Shown: positions 10,775 to 20,179 of the stretch, one piece after another
Layout of the letters: every line of letters starts with the position of its first letter
How positions within the stretch are numbered: position 1 is the stretch's first letter
Assembly (NCBI RefSeq): GCF_018919385.1
Contig: NZ_JAHLMF010000002.1
Coordinates: 1-64,000, forward strand
From: Geomonas diazotrophica
GTDB lineage: Bacteria; Desulfobacterota; Desulfuromonadia; Geobacterales; Geobacteraceae
Length of the DNA stretch: 64,000 nt
Direction of reading: 5' to 3'
The notes under the pieces: model-generated
Databases searched by the model: none
Seen by the model: only the letters and a program-made list of their open reading frames with translations
What the model was told of the DNA's origin: nothing
Program-made: the position numbers and the translations under genes

Positions 10775-11104
10775 ATGAAAAAAGCAGTTTCGGTAATGGT
10801 CCTGGTAGCAGTGGCAGCGCTCACCATCTTCTGCTTCGGCAGCATCGCCAGCGCAGGAGAAGAGGTCAAGATGGTGGGTGTGATCACCAAGATCGAGATC
10901 GCCGGCAAGGACGCCAAAACGGCCACCGCCACGCTGAAGGACAACAAGACCGAGCAGCTCGTGGTGATCACGGTGGAGGACGACCTGACCCTGGACAAGT
11001 TCAAGGACCACAGGATCGTCGAGGGCGACGAGATCCGCTGCAAGTACGAGGTGATCGACGGCAAGAACGTCTCCAAACTGTTTAGGAAGACCGCCGGCTG
11101 TTAA
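10775..11104 (+). CDS. Small exported protein of unknown function
   Basis: A 109-residue protein with a clear signal peptide (1-27, ending SIASA). The mature ~80-residue domain is rich in beta strands (VKMVGVITKIEI, EQLVVITVEDDL, DEIRCKYEVID). It looks like a small barrel, possibly OB-like; this is a guess from the pattern only. It ends in GC and has a second cysteine in the middle of the mature part, but no CxxCH, so it does not bind heme c. The start is preceded by AAAGGAGAAAGAAG. It lies 81 bases after the porin and before a terminator, so it is probably co-transcribed with the porin. I do not recognise the family. Confidence 0.75.
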   Translation: MKKAVSVMVLVAVAALTIFCFGSIASAGEEVKMVGVITKIEIAGKDAKTATATLKDNKTEQLVVITVEDDLTLDKFKDHRIVEGDEIRCKYEVIDGKNVSKLFRKTAGC

Positions 11105-11127
11105 GCCGGGACGGTTCCTCGTAGACG

Positions 11128-11162
11128 GCGCTGTAGTTCCAGGAATTGCAGCGCTTCTTTTT
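11128..11162 (+). terminator. Rho-independent terminator after the porin/small-protein pair
   Basis: The stem GCGCTG/CAGCGC with inner pairing TTCC/GGAA is followed by TTCTTTTT. It separates the porin unit from the first octaheme cytochrome gene. Confidence 0.75.
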
Positions 11163-11247
11163 GCCCATTCACATATTGTTTTCATTATATATGAAGGCAT
11201 GGATATAGTTGCACGCGGCGCGAGCCGATTCACTACTGGGAGGTTGT

Positions 11248-12714
11248 ATGAGAGGGATGCTGGGAATTTTGGCGGGGGTCGCGATGTTGGCGGCTGCTGC
11301 CCAGGGGATGGCGGCAGTCGACCATTCCGAGTTCGTCAAGGGGCCGTTTAAAAGCGGCGGCGAGGTAACCAAGGTCTGTCTGGAGTGCCACGATCAGCAG
11401 GCGGCCGACTTCATGAAGACCACCCACTGGACCTGGGCCGGCACCCCGAACATGGTCAAAGGCATGGAGAAGAGCACCAAGAAGTACGGCAAATCCAACA
11501 TGATCAACTCCTTCTGCACCTCGATCCAGGGGGGCAAGGAAGGGGTGGTGCACGAGTCCTGCGGCAAATGCCACGCAGGCTACGGCTGGACCCGCACCAA
11601 TTTCGACTTCACCGACAAGACCAAGGTCGACTGCCTCATCTGCCACGCCCAGAAGGGGAACTACACCAGGGCTGCGGTTGGCTGTGACATCGACAACAAG
11701 AGCATCGAAAAGAAGAGCATGGACCTCAACGTCGCCGCCCAGAGCGTCGGGCTCCCCACCAGGAAGAACTGCGGTGCCTGCCACTTCTACGGCGGCGGAG
11801 GCGATGCCGTCAAAAACGCTGGGCTCGACTCCACCCTGGAGAAGACCAAGAAGTCCCAGGACGTCCACATGGGGAGCAAGGAAAGCGGCGGCCAGGACAT
11901 GAGCTGCCAGAGCTGCCACGTCACCAAGAACCATAGGATCGGCGGCGCCTCGAGCATGATGGCTCACTACGACACCCGCGTGAACTGCGAGCAGTGCCAC
12001 TCCGGCGCCAAGGCTCCACACCAGAAGGCCAAAAACGGCGCGCTCATCAACAAGCACCTCGCCACCGTCGCCTGCCAGACCTGCCACATCCCCTTCTTCG
12101 CCAAGGGGCAGGCCACCAAGATGGCATGGAAGTGGTCCGATGTGGGCAAGAACATCACCGCCGAGGAGCAGTTCGACAAGGAGACCTACGCCAAGCACAA
12201 GGGGACCTTCGTCTGGGGCATGAACGTGAAGCCGGTCTATGCCTGGAGCAACGGCATGGTCGAGCGCTACATGGTCGGCGACAAGGTGAAGGATCCCTCC
12301 AAGCCGGTGGTGATGATGCGCCCGGTAGGCGACATCAAGGACCAGAAGGCCAAGATCTACCCGTACAAGCTCTACAAGGGCGACCAGCCTATGGACGCCA
12401 AATTCAAGAACCTGATCATCTTCCAGCAGTACAAATCCCTGTGGGTCGACTACGACTGGGATAAGGCGTGCCGCCTGGGCGCCGAAGGGTGCGGCCTTCC
12501 CTACAGCGGCAAGTACCAGTTCGTGAACACGGTGGCCTATATCGCGGCGCAGCACGAGGTGTCACCCAAGGAAGAGGCGCTGCAGTGCGGCGAGTGCCAC
12601 ATGGGCGGCAACCGCCTCGACTGGAAGGCGCTCGGCTACAAGGGGGACCCGATGCAAAAAGGGGGCAGGTCTTCCAAGGCGGCACAAAAGGTAGCCAAGG
12701 TTACCAAGAAATAA
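11248..12714 (+). CDS. Octaheme c-type cytochrome, tetrathionate-reductase-like family
   Basis: A 488-residue exported cytochrome with a signal peptide at 1-22 (AQGMAA). Eight CXXCH sites start at C44, C105, C129, C175, C220, C247, C276 and C447. The large gap before the last heme, and the blocks CGACHFYGGGGDAVKNAGLD, DVHM and ACQTCHIPFFAKG, match the octaheme family that includes Shewanella tetrathionate reductase (OTR). OTR can reduce tetrathionate, nitrite and hydroxylamine in the periplasm; the real substrate here is unknown. A non-heme cysteine C90 is conserved in the next cytochrome. The start at 11248 has GGGAGG only 4 bases away; ATG at 11257 is an alternative. A terminator follows at 12729-12756, so the second cytochrome has its own promoter. 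Confidence 0.88.
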   Translation: MRGMLGILAGVAMLAAAAQGMAAVDHSEFVKGPFKSGGEVTKVCLECHDQQAADFMKTTHWTWAGTPNMVKGMEKSTKKYGKSNMINSFCTSIQGGKEGVVHESCGKCHAGYGWTRTNFDFTDKTKVDCLICHAQKGNYTRAAVGCDIDNKSIEKKSMDLNVAAQSVGLPTRKNCGACHFYGGGGDAVKNAGLDSTLEKTKKSQDVHMGSKESGGQDMSCQSCHVTKNHRIGGASSMMAHYDTRVNCEQCHSGAKAPHQKAKNGALINKHLATVACQTCHIPFFAKGQATKMAWKWSDVGKNITAEEQFDKETYAKHKGTFVWGMNVKPVYAWSNGMVERYMVGDKVKDPSKPVVMMRPVGDIKDQKAKIYPYKLYKGDQPMDAKFKNLIIFQQYKSLWVDYDWDKACRLGAEGCGLPYSGKYQFVNTVAYIAAQHEVSPKEEALQCGECHMGGNRLDWKALGYKGDPMQKGGRSSKAAQKVAKVTKK

Positions 12715-12728
12715 GACGGCGGCATCAA

Positions 12729-12756
12729 AGAAGGGGCGAATCATTTCGCCCCTTTT
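12729..12756 (+). terminator. Terminator after the first octaheme cytochrome
   Basis: Inverted repeat AAGGGGCGAA/TTCGCCCCTT around TCAT, followed by TT. The same GGGGCGAA hairpin type recurs at 51060-51097. Confidence 0.8.
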
Positions 12757-12978
12757 CCCGTTAGAGGCGGCTGCAAAGGATGTTACGATTCTCCACGAAC
12801 GAAGCCTGCTACTGGCATTGGCAGCTCGCGACCATGCGCTCATTGCCACAGCATCCGCCGGAAAATACTACTTCATGTCGACTCGACATACCTCGGTTAG
12901 ACACTAAACTATTGTGACGGTCTGCCGATAACAATGAAAGTACAAGGAACAGCTACCACAGAGAACAGGAGGGCTTCG

Positions 12979-14370
12979 ATGAGCAAGAAAAGCGTTACAG
13001 CGGCAGTGCTCGGTCTTGCCTTGGCGGCTACGACTGCCTTGGCTGCAGGCGTGCATCCCGGCAAGGAGTCTATCGAGAAAAGCGGCTACAAGGGGCCTGA
13101 AACCTGCGAGGAGTGCCACCCCGGCAGCGCCAAGGGGTTCCTGGACACCGTGCACTGGAAGCATGCCTCCAAGGTGACCAACGTGGAGGGGTTAAATCCC
13201 AAGGAAGAGTACGGGATGAAGAACCGCATCTACGTCATGTGCAACGGCAACGACATCGTCAACAACCTGAAGGAGATCCCGAAGAGCCCGGTGACCGGCA
13301 AGAGCAAGTTCTCCGGCTGTAACACCTGCCACCCCGGCAACCATCTCTCCGACGTCGGCAGCACCGGCGCCGCGGCCGAGGCGGCGGTGGACTGCCTGGT
13401 CTGCCATTCCACCGATTACGATTTCCGGCAGAGAAAACCCTTCAAGAACGAGAAGGGGGAGGTGGTCATGGGGCAGGACCGCAGCGCCAAGGCCGCCCTC
13501 GCCATCGGCAAGCCGACCGTCAAGAACTGCATGGTATGCCATGAGGCGGCCGGCGGCGGCGTCATCGTCAAGCGCGGGTTCACCTTCACCAAGGACACCG
13601 ATGCCCACGCCGCCAAAGGGATGGTCTGCGTCGACTGCCACAAGGCGAAGAACCACAAGATGCCGACCGGTCACGACCCCAACAACTGGGCCAACGACGG
13701 CCTGTTCGTCTCCTGCTCCGACACCTCCTGCCACGGGGTGAAGCCGCACAAGGACGCCGACCTCAACCGTCACTGTGCCAAGATCGCCTGCCAGACCTGC
13801 CACATCCCGCGCACCGGCGGCGCCTTCGCCAAGGACTTCACGGTTTGGGAGCAGACGCCTGACAAGTTCTACGAGCCGACCACGCTGAAGAAAGAGGCCA
13901 ACGAGACCACCCCTGTTTACGCGTGGTACAACGGCACGGTGAAGAACACGCCCCACTTCATCGGCCCGAAAGGGAGCAAGAAGGACGGCAAGAGCAAGAT
14001 CACGCCGTTCAAGATCTTCCAGGGCAAGGCCTACTACAACAAGCAGACCGGCGAGCTCCTCTCCATGGATTTCGCCCAGCCGATGTCCGACGGCGACACC
14101 CGCGCCGGCGTCCTCTCCGCGGCGAAGACACTGGGCCTCAAAAACCCGGAGAAGATCGCCAAGGAGGCGGTGCCCGGATGGCAGACCATCTATTTCGGCA
14201 GCAACCACCTTGTCACCAAGACCAAGGCGCTCTACTGCGCCAACTGCCACGCCCCCAACGGCGTCCTCAACTTCAAGGATTTGGGATACAGCGACAAGGA
14301 GATCCTGAAATTGACCTCTCCGGAACTCTTCATGGAGAAATTGGCACAGAAGCAGAAGGAAGACTGGTAG
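12979..14370 (+). CDS. Octaheme c-type cytochrome, OTR-like, with one CX4CH heme site
   Basis: A 463-residue exported cytochrome with a signal peptide at 1-23. Seven CXXCH sites start at C43, C114, C139, C184, C217, C271 and C420. The sixth position has the longer form C246-x4-C251-H252, giving eight hemes in register with the upstream cytochrome. The block IACQTCHIP near 270 and the far C-terminal heme confirm the relationship, and the non-heme cysteine at C88 is shared. It differs by a longer insert around 145-180. The start at 12979 has AGGAGG 8 bases upstream. The two cytochromes are diverged paralogues, each followed by its own terminator. Function is inferred as periplasmic electron transfer or reduction of a small N or S oxide. 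Confidence 0.87.
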   Translation: MSKKSVTAAVLGLALAATTALAAGVHPGKESIEKSGYKGPETCEECHPGSAKGFLDTVHWKHASKVTNVEGLNPKEEYGMKNRIYVMCNGNDIVNNLKEIPKSPVTGKSKFSGCNTCHPGNHLSDVGSTGAAAEAAVDCLVCHSTDYDFRQRKPFKNEKGEVVMGQDRSAKAALAIGKPTVKNCMVCHEAAGGGVIVKRGFTFTKDTDAHAAKGMVCVDCHKAKNHKMPTGHDPNNWANDGLFVSCSDTSCHGVKPHKDADLNRHCAKIACQTCHIPRTGGAFAKDFTVWEQTPDKFYEPTTLKKEANETTPVYAWYNGTVKNTPHFIGPKGSKKDGKSKITPFKIFQGKAYYNKQTGELLSMDFAQPMSDGDTRAGVLSAAKTLGLKNPEKIAKEAVPGWQTIYFGSNHLVTKTKALYCANCHAPNGVLNFKDLGYSDKEILKLTSPELFMEKLAQKQKEDW

Positions 14371-14416
14371 CTGGAGCCACTGTTCGCACAGATAGCATAA
14401 GGATATTGCACGCACA

Positions 14417-14450
14417 AAAGCCCCCCTCGAACGAGGGGGGCTTTCTTTTT
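14417..14450. terminator. Bidirectional terminator between octaheme cytochrome and methyltransferase
   Basis: A strong hairpin AAAGCCCCCCTCG/CGAGGGGGGCTTT with T-rich sequence on the plus side and A-rich on the other. It lies between two convergent genes. Confidence 0.85.
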
Positions 14451-14478
14451 GAGGCGCTTCAGAAAGCGGTGTGCCCGG

Positions 14479-15108
14479 TTACTTGTGACCGCAGCAGAGC
14501 AGGACGGGATAGCTGCGGATGGCGCCGTCCGCACCTTTTTTATCGACGGCGGCTGCGGTGACCACGCTCACGTCGACCAGGGCGTTTCGGGCGAATTCAC
14601 CGGAGAGAAACTCGCCGGAAAAGCCGTGGTGCAGGACCCCGGTGGGGTCGTCGTGGAAGCGGCCGTCCTCGGTAGCCAGGTCGGCAAGCGCCAACCAGCC
14701 GCCGGGCTTCAAGGCCATGGACAACGAAGCGATCAGGGAGGGGACGTCCTGGACGTGGTGCAGGGTCATGCTGCTCACGATGAGGTCAAAGCTCCCTTCC
14801 AGACCATGTTTCTCGAGATCGAGCAACATGGTGGAGACGTTGTCGAGACCTTGCGCCTGGATCTTCTTGTCGAGAACGTCGAGCATCCCCCGGGAGCTGT
14901 CGGCACCTGTGATGCGGCCAATGAAAGGGTGCAGCCCGAGGGTAACCAGACCGCTGCCACAACCGTAGTCCAGGACCTCCATGGCCCGGGTCAGAGGAAG
15001 TACCTTCCGAAGCGCTGCCACGACATCCTGCGCCAGCTTCAGACGGCGCGGTTCCTGGTCCCATTGCTCGGCTACGGCATCAAAATCACGCCTGTTCTTC
15101 GTTTGCAT
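14479..15108 (-). CDS. Class I SAM-dependent methyltransferase
   Basis: A 209-residue protein with the Rossmann methyltransferase motifs: VLDYGCGSG (45-53) for SAM binding, the acidic end of strand 2 in GADSS, and motif IV region FDLIVSSMTLHHV. The motif after it, LKPGGWLALADL, is typical of UbiE/Coq5-like and other small-molecule methyltransferases. The substrate is not evident and there is no pathway partner nearby. The start has GGAGG 6 bases upstream. It is transcribed alone, convergent with the second cytochrome and divergent from rpsT. Confidence 0.85.
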   Translation of the reverse strand: MQTKNRRDFDAVAEQWDQEPRRLKLAQDVVAALRKVLPLTRAMEVLDYGCGSGLVTLGLHPFIGRITGADSSRGMLDVLDKKIQAQGLDNVSTMLLDLEKHGLEGSFDLIVSSMTLHHVQDVPSLIASLSMALKPGGWLALADLATEDGRFHDDPTGVLHHGFSGEFLSGEFARNALVDVSVVTAAAVDKKGADGAIRSYPVLLCCGHK

Positions 15109-15319
15109 ATTTATCCTCCGGGTGTGAAGGGGGACGCCCCTGGTGGTAAGGCAGCATAATATTCAAGAAGTCGAATGTCAAGCCGGCGATGCGATGGACA
15201 AGGCGGCCGGGTGGGGGGCAAGGTTATCGGCAGTTTTTTCTGGATTTGTCGGGAAAATAATGGTAAGGTCCAATGTTCGCGTGGCGGGAAGTATTTTTCG
15301 GCTACGGGCGGTTTTATGC

Positions 15320-15350
15320 TTGACTCTGCGCCGCCTGGGTGTTATATAAT
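15320..15350 (+). promoter_or_regulatory. Putative sigma-70 promoter for rpsT
   Basis: TTGACT (15320-15325) precedes an overlapping -10 region TATATAAT (15343-15350). TATATA gives a 17-base spacer and TATAAT a 19-base spacer. It lies about 50 bases before the start codon. Confidence 0.65.
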
Positions 15351-15402
15351 TCCTCTTTCCAAAAAACCTAAAGCTACATTTTAAAATACCCGGAGGTGCA
15401 GT

Positions 15403-15666
15403 TTGGCAAATCATAAATCGGCAATTAAGAGGATCAAGCAGACCGCAAAGAGGACCGAGCGCAACAAGCACGAGCGTTCCACTCTGCGTACTTTCATAAA
15501 GCGCGTCCGCGAAGCGGTTGCCACCAAGGATCAGGATGCTGCAAAGGCCGCTCTGGCTGCTGCGATCCCGGTCATCGACGGTGCCGCAACCAAGGGGATC
15601 ATCCACTCCTCCAACGCTTCCAGGAACGTTTCCCGCCTCACCAAACTGGTCAACACCCTGGCCTAG
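15403..15666 (+). CDS. rpsT: 30S ribosomal protein S20
   Basis: An 87-residue basic helical protein with the S20 signature [13 protein letters not shown] at the N-terminus and the [10 protein letters not shown] end. It binds 16S rRNA and aids assembly of the small subunit. Translation starts at TTG (15403), supported by CGGAGGTG 4-8 bases upstream. A weak start codon is a known feature of rpsT in some bacteria and helps autogenous control; that this applies here is inference. It has its own promoter and terminator and is convergent with holA. Confidence 0.95.
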   Translation: MANHKSAIKRIKQTAKRTERNKHERSTLRTFIKRVREAVATKDQDAAKAALAAAIPVIDGAATKGIIHSSNASRNVSRLTKLVNTLA

Positions 15667-15689
15667 TCCGGTAGCGGATACATGAAAGC

Positions 15690-15722
15690 AAAAAGGGAAT
15701 TCCCACCGGGGATTCCCTTTTC
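15690..15722 (+). terminator. Terminator after rpsT
   Basis: Inverted repeat AAAAGGGAATTCC/GGGATTCCCTTTT with a short loop, directly downstream of rpsT. Confidence 0.8.
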
Positions 15723-15842
15723 TAGTTTGCACCGACACCTTCGCTATCCGCTCCCCTCCCCTCCGGGGGAGGGGGATGTCACGCCCACTGCAGCGAGCCT
15801 CGCCACGGTCCCGAAAAATCGTCCGGGGTTCCGCTTTCCCCG

Positions 15843-16832
15843 CTACCGCCTGCAGGCATCCATCACGAACCGCTCGAAGAGGGGCTCTTCCAGCCCGCCG
15901 GACTTGAAGGCCAGGTCCAGTTCCAACATCCGCTCGAAAATCCGCTTCAGCTCCGCCACCGTGTAGTTCCGCGCCTGCGCCGTCACCTTGTTCAGAAAGT
16001 ACGGGTTGATCCCGGACGCCCTGGCGAGCTCGGACTGGGGCACCTTGCGGTCCAGCAGCTCGCGCACCTGCCAGAGCTGGCGGTAGTGCCGCGCCACCGC
16101 ACCCAGGATGCGCAGGGGCGCCTCGCCGTCCTGCAGCAGCGCGGTGAGCATCTTCAAGGCGCGGGGAAGCTCCTTGCTGCCCAGGGCATCGGTGAACTCG
16201 AAGACGCTCTCGACCTTGGTGTCGGAAACGATCGCCTTGACATCGGCAACCGCTACCGTCTCCTTCCTGCCGCAGTAGATGCAAAGCTTCTCGATCTGGG
16301 AAACGAGCTCCTGCAGGTTGTTTCCCACCAGGTAGGCGAGCAGCTCGGCCGCGGCGGGCTCGATCTTCTTGCCGGCGGCGCGGACTTCGTCGCGCACATA
16401 GGGCCCGAGCTGGTTCTCGTAGGGGCGCTTGAACTCGACGGCCTCGCCGCGCTTTTTGAAGTCGGCGTAGAACTTCTTGCGCCCGTCCACCTTCTCGGCC
16501 TGCAGGATCAGGCAGGTGCCGGGGGACGGGTCCTGAAGGTAAGGGAGCAGCACCTCCATGGCGTGGGCGGACAGGTCGCCTCCCTTCTTCACCAGCACGA
16601 CCCGGCGCTCGGCGAACATGGGAAGGGTCTGGGCGGCGCCGAAAACCTCCTCCCCCTTGCACTCGTTGCCGTAGAAAACGTCCAGGTTGAAGTCGCGAAA
16701 ACCGGGGTCGACGGCCCGATCCAGCAGCTTCTTGACCGCGCGCTCCACGAGGTACGGCTCGTCCCCGTACAGAAGGTACAGCGACGCCAGTTCTCCCTTT
16801 TCCACCGCCTTGTTGAACTCTTCCGGTTTCAT
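15843..16832 (-). CDS. holA: DNA polymerase III delta subunit
   Basis: A 329-residue clamp-loader subunit that opens the beta sliding clamp. The N-terminal part shows the family sequence LASLYLLYGDEPYLVERA, followed by an AAA-like fold without Walker motifs. The middle has the conserved ELVSQIEKLCIY and the C-terminal collar has RQLWQVRELL...NPYFLNKV. The start at 16832 is preferred (GAGGT 5 bases upstream) over an in-frame ATG at 16862. It is the last gene of leuS-lptE-holA, an order shared with many proteobacteria. Confidence 0.93.
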   Translation of the reverse strand: MKPEEFNKAVEKGELASLYLLYGDEPYLVERAVKKLLDRAVDPGFRDFNLDVFYGNECKGEEVFGAAQTLPMFAERRVVLVKKGGDLSAHAMEVLLPYLQDPSPGTCLILQAEKVDGRKKFYADFKKRGEAVEFKRPYENQLGPYVRDEVRAAGKKIEPAAAELLAYLVGNNLQELVSQIEKLCIYCGRKETVAVADVKAIVSDTKVESVFEFTDALGSKELPRALKMLTALLQDGEAPLRILGAVARHYRQLWQVRELLDRKVPQSELARASGINPYFLNKVTAQARNYTVAELKRIFERMLELDLAFKSGGLEEPLFERFVMDACRR

Positions 16833-16914
16833 AACCGACCTCACGTCAAAAAAACCGCCCACCAGCCAGATGCTGAATGGGCGGCGTCAATGTTTGCAAT
16901 TGTTGTCGAGGGCG

Positions 16915-17436
16915 CTAGAAGCGCTCGCCGAGCTTCTGCCAGATCCGCTCGGAAATGCGCCGGCTGATTTTCTCGATGGCGGCTTCCTCGGCGTCCTGCT
17001 GCAGGGCGATGTTGGCGTTCACCGGGTAGACCTGCTGCTCGGTGACATCCCCCTTCCAGAGCACCTTGTGCGACTTCTGGTCGCGCAGGATGGCCTGGAC
17101 CGCAAGGATCGCGTTGTACTCCCTGATCACGTCGGCCGCGGTATAGGAAACCGGCACCGAGTTGTAGGAGAGGACGACGCCTGAGAGCTCCAGCTCCGCC
17201 CGGTCCGCGGGGAGAACCTTGCCGCCGGTGCGGAAGGCGAACTCGTCGACCATCTCCCGCGCAAGGACCGCCTCCACGCCGGCGCGGTAGCTCTTGTTGG
17301 CGAAAAGAACCACGTTGACGCCGTTGGCGCCGGCCAGCGGGCCGTGCTGGATTACCGGGCTGTAGCTGCAGCCGCAAAAGAGCGCAGCGAGCAGGAGGAT
17401 GAGACCGAGCCTTGTGAAGAGCCTGGTGGCTGTCAT
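16915..17436 (-). CDS. lptE: LPS-assembly lipoprotein LptE
   Basis: A 173-residue lipoprotein with a short signal peptide ending in a lipobox-like FCGC; the cysteine would be lipidated and followed by SYSP. The mature domain has the LptE/RlpB pattern: ANGVNVVLFANKSYRAGVE, a beta sheet with ELSGVVLSY, and a C-terminal helix. LptE plugs LptD, which places LPS in the outer leaflet of the outer membrane. The start at 17436 has GAGGA upstream; a GTG at 17451 is less likely. It sits 18 bases downstream of leuS. Confidence 0.85.
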   Translation of the reverse strand: MTATRLFTRLGLILLLAALFCGCSYSPVIQHGPLAGANGVNVVLFANKSYRAGVEAVLAREMVDEFAFRTGGKVLPADRAELELSGVVLSYNSVPVSYTAADVIREYNAILAVQAILRDQKSHKVLWKGDVTEQQVYPVNANIALQQDAEEAAIEKISRRISERIWQKLGERF

Positions 17437-17454
17437 GGGACGCTTCCTCACTGG

Positions 17455-19929
17455 CTACGCGACGACGATGCTGACCAGCTTGCCGGGGACGTAGACGACC
17501 TTCTTGACGCTCTTCCCCTCCAGGTACGGGAGGATCTTGTCGTCGGCAAGGGCGGCGGCGCGGACATCTTCCTCCTTGGCGTCAGGGGCCACGGTGAGCT
17601 TGCTTCTCAGCTTGCCGTTCACCTGGATCACGACGGTGATCTCCTCGTCGACCACGGCGTCGGCGTCATAGCCGGGCCAGCCGGCCTGCTCGAGGCCGAC
17701 CTGGTTGCCGAGCTCGGACCAGAGTTCCTCCGCGAAGTGCGGCACGAAGGGGGCCAGCAGGCGCACCACCGACTCCACCGCCTCGCGCACCACGGCGACG
17801 TTCTCCGGGGCGTCCTTGCCGGCAAAGCCCTGGATGGCGTTGACCAGTTCCATGACCGCCGCGATCGCGGTGTTGAAGTGGAAGCGTTCCTCGACATCCT
17901 CGGAGACCTTCTTGATGGTCTTGTGCACCGCGCGACGCAGTTTTTTCCCTTCCGCCGTGAGCTTGTCCGCCTCGACGGCACCGGCGCCCTTGATCGCGGG
18001 GAGCACGTCGTACACGAGACGCCAGACGCGGTTCAGGAAGCGGTAGCTCCCGTCGACCCCCTGGTCGCTCCAGTCGAGATCCTTCTCCGGCGGTGCGGCG
18101 AACAGGGAGAAGAGCCTTGCCGTGTCCGCGCCGTAGCGCTCGATGAGGGCGTTGGGGTCGACCACGTTCCCCTTGGACTTGGACATCTTGGCGCCGTCCT
18201 TGATCACCATCCCCTGGGTGAGCAGGTTGGAGAACGGTTCGTCCACGTTGCAGTAGCCGAGGTCCCTGAGCACCTTGGTGAAGAAGCGGGCGTAGAGCAG
18301 GTGCAGTACGGCGTGCTCGATGCCGCCGATGTACTGGTCCACCGGCATCCAGTGCTCGACCTGCTCGCGATCCAGCGGCCCCGCCGTGAACTTGGGCGAG
18401 CAGTAGCGCAGGAAGTACCAGGAGGACTGCACGAAGGTGTCCATGGTGTCGGTCTCGCGGCGGGCGGCCTCGCCGCACTGCGGGCAGGTGCAGGTGGTGA
18501 AGCTGTCCACGCGCGCCAGCGGGTTGCCCCCCTCGCCGGTGAACTCGGCGTCCATCGGGAGCACCACCGGGAGGTCCGCTTCCGGAACGGGAACCACCCC
18601 GCAGAGGTCGCAGTTGATCACCGGGATCGGGTTGCCCCAGTAGCGCTGGCGGGAGATGCCCCAGTCGCGCAGGCGGAAGTTGACGGTCTTCTTGCCGATC
18701 CCCTCCTTCTCCAGGAAGTCGGCGATGGCCTCCTTGGCGTCGGCGTTGCCCATGCCGTCGAAGCGGCCGGAGTTGGCCATGATCCCCTCGGCGGTGTAGG
18801 CCTCGGTCATGGCGGCAGGATCGAGGGTCTCGCCTTCGGGCTGGATCACCACCTTGAGCGGCAGGTTGTATTTCTGGGCGAACTCGAAGTCGCGCTGGTC
18901 GTGGGTGGGGACGGCCATGACGGCGCCGGTGCCGTAGTCCATGAGGACGAAGTTGGCGAGGTAAATAGGCATCTTCGCATTGGTGACCGGGTTGATGCAG
19001 TAGGAGCCGGTGAAGACCCCCTCCTTCTCCTGGTCCTCGGCGGAGCGCTTGATGCGGTCGGTCTTCTTCACCTTGTCGATGAAGGCTTCCACGGCGGCGC
19101 GCTGCTCGGCGGTGGCGAGGTCCAGCGCCATCGGGTGCTCTGCGGCCAGCGACATGAAGGTGGCGCCGAACAGGGTGTCCTGCCTGGTGGTGAAGACCCT
19201 GATCTTGCTGAGACCGTTCTCCAGCGCGAAGTCGATTTCGCACCCTACCGAGCGCCCGATCCAGTTGCGCTGCATGGTGAGCACGCGCTCGGGCCAGCCC
19301 GTCAGCTTGTAGGTGTCATCCAGCAGTTCCTGGGCATAGTTGGTGATGCGGAAGGACCACTGCTCCAGCTCCTTCGCCTCCACCAGGGAGTCGCAGCGCC
19401 AGCAGCAGCCGTCCTCGACCTGCTCGTTGGCGAGCACGGTCTCGCACTTGGGGCACCAGTTGACGGCGGAGGACTTCTTGTAGGCGAGCCCCTTCTTGTA
19501 CATCTCCAGGAAGATCTTCTGCTCCCACTTGTAGTAGTCGAGGTCGCAGGTGGCGAGCTCGCGGTCCCAGTCGTAGGAAAGGCCCAGGCGCTTCAGCTGG
19601 CCGCGCATGTAGGCGATGTTCTCATAGGTCCACTTGGCGGGATGGCTCTTGTTCTGGATGGCGGCGTTCTCAGCCGGCATGCCGAAGGCGTCCCAACCCA
19701 TCGGGTGCAGCACGTTGTACCCCTGCATCCTCTTGAAGCGGGCGATGACGTCGCCGATGGAGTAGTTCCTGACGTGCCCCATGTGGATCTTGCCGGAGGG
19801 ATACGGGAACATCTCCAGGAGGTAGTACTTCTTGCGGCCGGCGTCTACGGTTGCCTCGAAGCTGTTGTGTGTAGCCCAGAACTGCTGCCATTTGCCCTCG
19901 ACTGCTGAGGGAAGGTATTTTTCTTCCAT
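17455..19929 (-). CDS. leuS: Leucyl-tRNA synthetase
   Basis: An 824-residue class I aminoacyl-tRNA synthetase of normal length. The HIGH motif appears as HMGH (49-52) in [14 protein letters not shown] and the KMSKS motif as AKMSKSKGN. The CP1 editing domain contains the conserved threonine-rich [12 protein letters not shown] block and a zinc-ribbon-like CPKC...CCWRCD insert. The true start is ATG 19929 (MEEKYLPS) with GGAAGG upstream; a longer in-frame reading to 20124 has no conserved residues. It heads the leuS-lptE-holA run. Confidence 0.97.
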   Translation of the reverse strand: MEEKYLPSAVEGKWQQFWATHNSFEATVDAGRKKYYLLEMFPYPSGKIHMGHVRNYSIGDVIARFKRMQGYNVLHPMGWDAFGMPAENAAIQNKSHPAKWTYENIAYMRGQLKRLGLSYDWDRELATCDLDYYKWEQKIFLEMYKKGLAYKKSSAVNWCPKCETVLANEQVEDGCCWRCDSLVEAKELEQWSFRITNYAQELLDDTYKLTGWPERVLTMQRNWIGRSVGCEIDFALENGLSKIRVFTTRQDTLFGATFMSLAAEHPMALDLATAEQRAAVEAFIDKVKKTDRIKRSAEDQEKEGVFTGSYCINPVTNAKMPIYLANFVLMDYGTGAVMAVPTHDQRDFEFAQKYNLPLKVVIQPEGETLDPAAMTEAYTAEGIMANSGRFDGMGNADAKEAIADFLEKEGIGKKTVNFRLRDWGISRQRYWGNPIPVINCDLCGVVPVPEADLPVVLPMDAEFTGEGGNPLARVDSFTTCTCPQCGEAARRETDTMDTFVQSSWYFLRYCSPKFTAGPLDREQVEHWMPVDQYIGGIEHAVLHLLYARFFTKVLRDLGYCNVDEPFSNLLTQGMVIKDGAKMSKSKGNVVDPNALIERYGADTARLFSLFAAPPEKDLDWSDQGVDGSYRFLNRVWRLVYDVLPAIKGAGAVEADKLTAEGKKLRRAVHKTIKKVSEDVEERFHFNTAIAAVMELVNAIQGFAGKDAPENVAVVREAVESVVRLLAPFVPHFAEELWSELGNQVGLEQAGWPGYDADAVVDEEITVVIQVNGKLRSKLTVAPDAKEEDVRAAALADDKILPYLEGKSVKKVVYVPGKLVSIVVA

Positions 19930-20179
19930 TAAACCCCGCCTTCCAGCGCCCCGAACGGGACGCGCAATATTTATGATGTCGCAACTCGATGGTTGCGGGT
20001 AGTTGTTTTGAGATGGCCGCAGGACGAACCTGGTGGACCTGATGCAACGCAGTACCCCCAGGGGGACCACGACGGACGAAGGCTGCCCCTGCCCCCTCCA
20101 GCGGGAGGTGCGGAAACGGTGCACGGGTCCTTCGCGGCCGCCTTGGAGCAGGCGCGGACCGGTACGCCGGCGGAGCCGG

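Noticed and set aside
8576-11233. 885-residue open frame on the minus strand opposite the porin
   Set aside because: It is antisense to a clear porin gene with signal peptide and ribosome site. Its sequence is low-complexity G/V/A/D-rich, as expected from the reverse of high-GC codons.
17344-19908. 854-residue open frame opposite leuS
   Set aside because: Shadow of the leucyl-tRNA synthetase gene; no recognisable domain, and it reads against an intact conserved gene.
20033-20179. Possible coding region between leuS and the last CheY gene
   Set aside because: Open frames here are R/P/G-rich, lack ribosome sites and overlap the CheY gene on the other strand.
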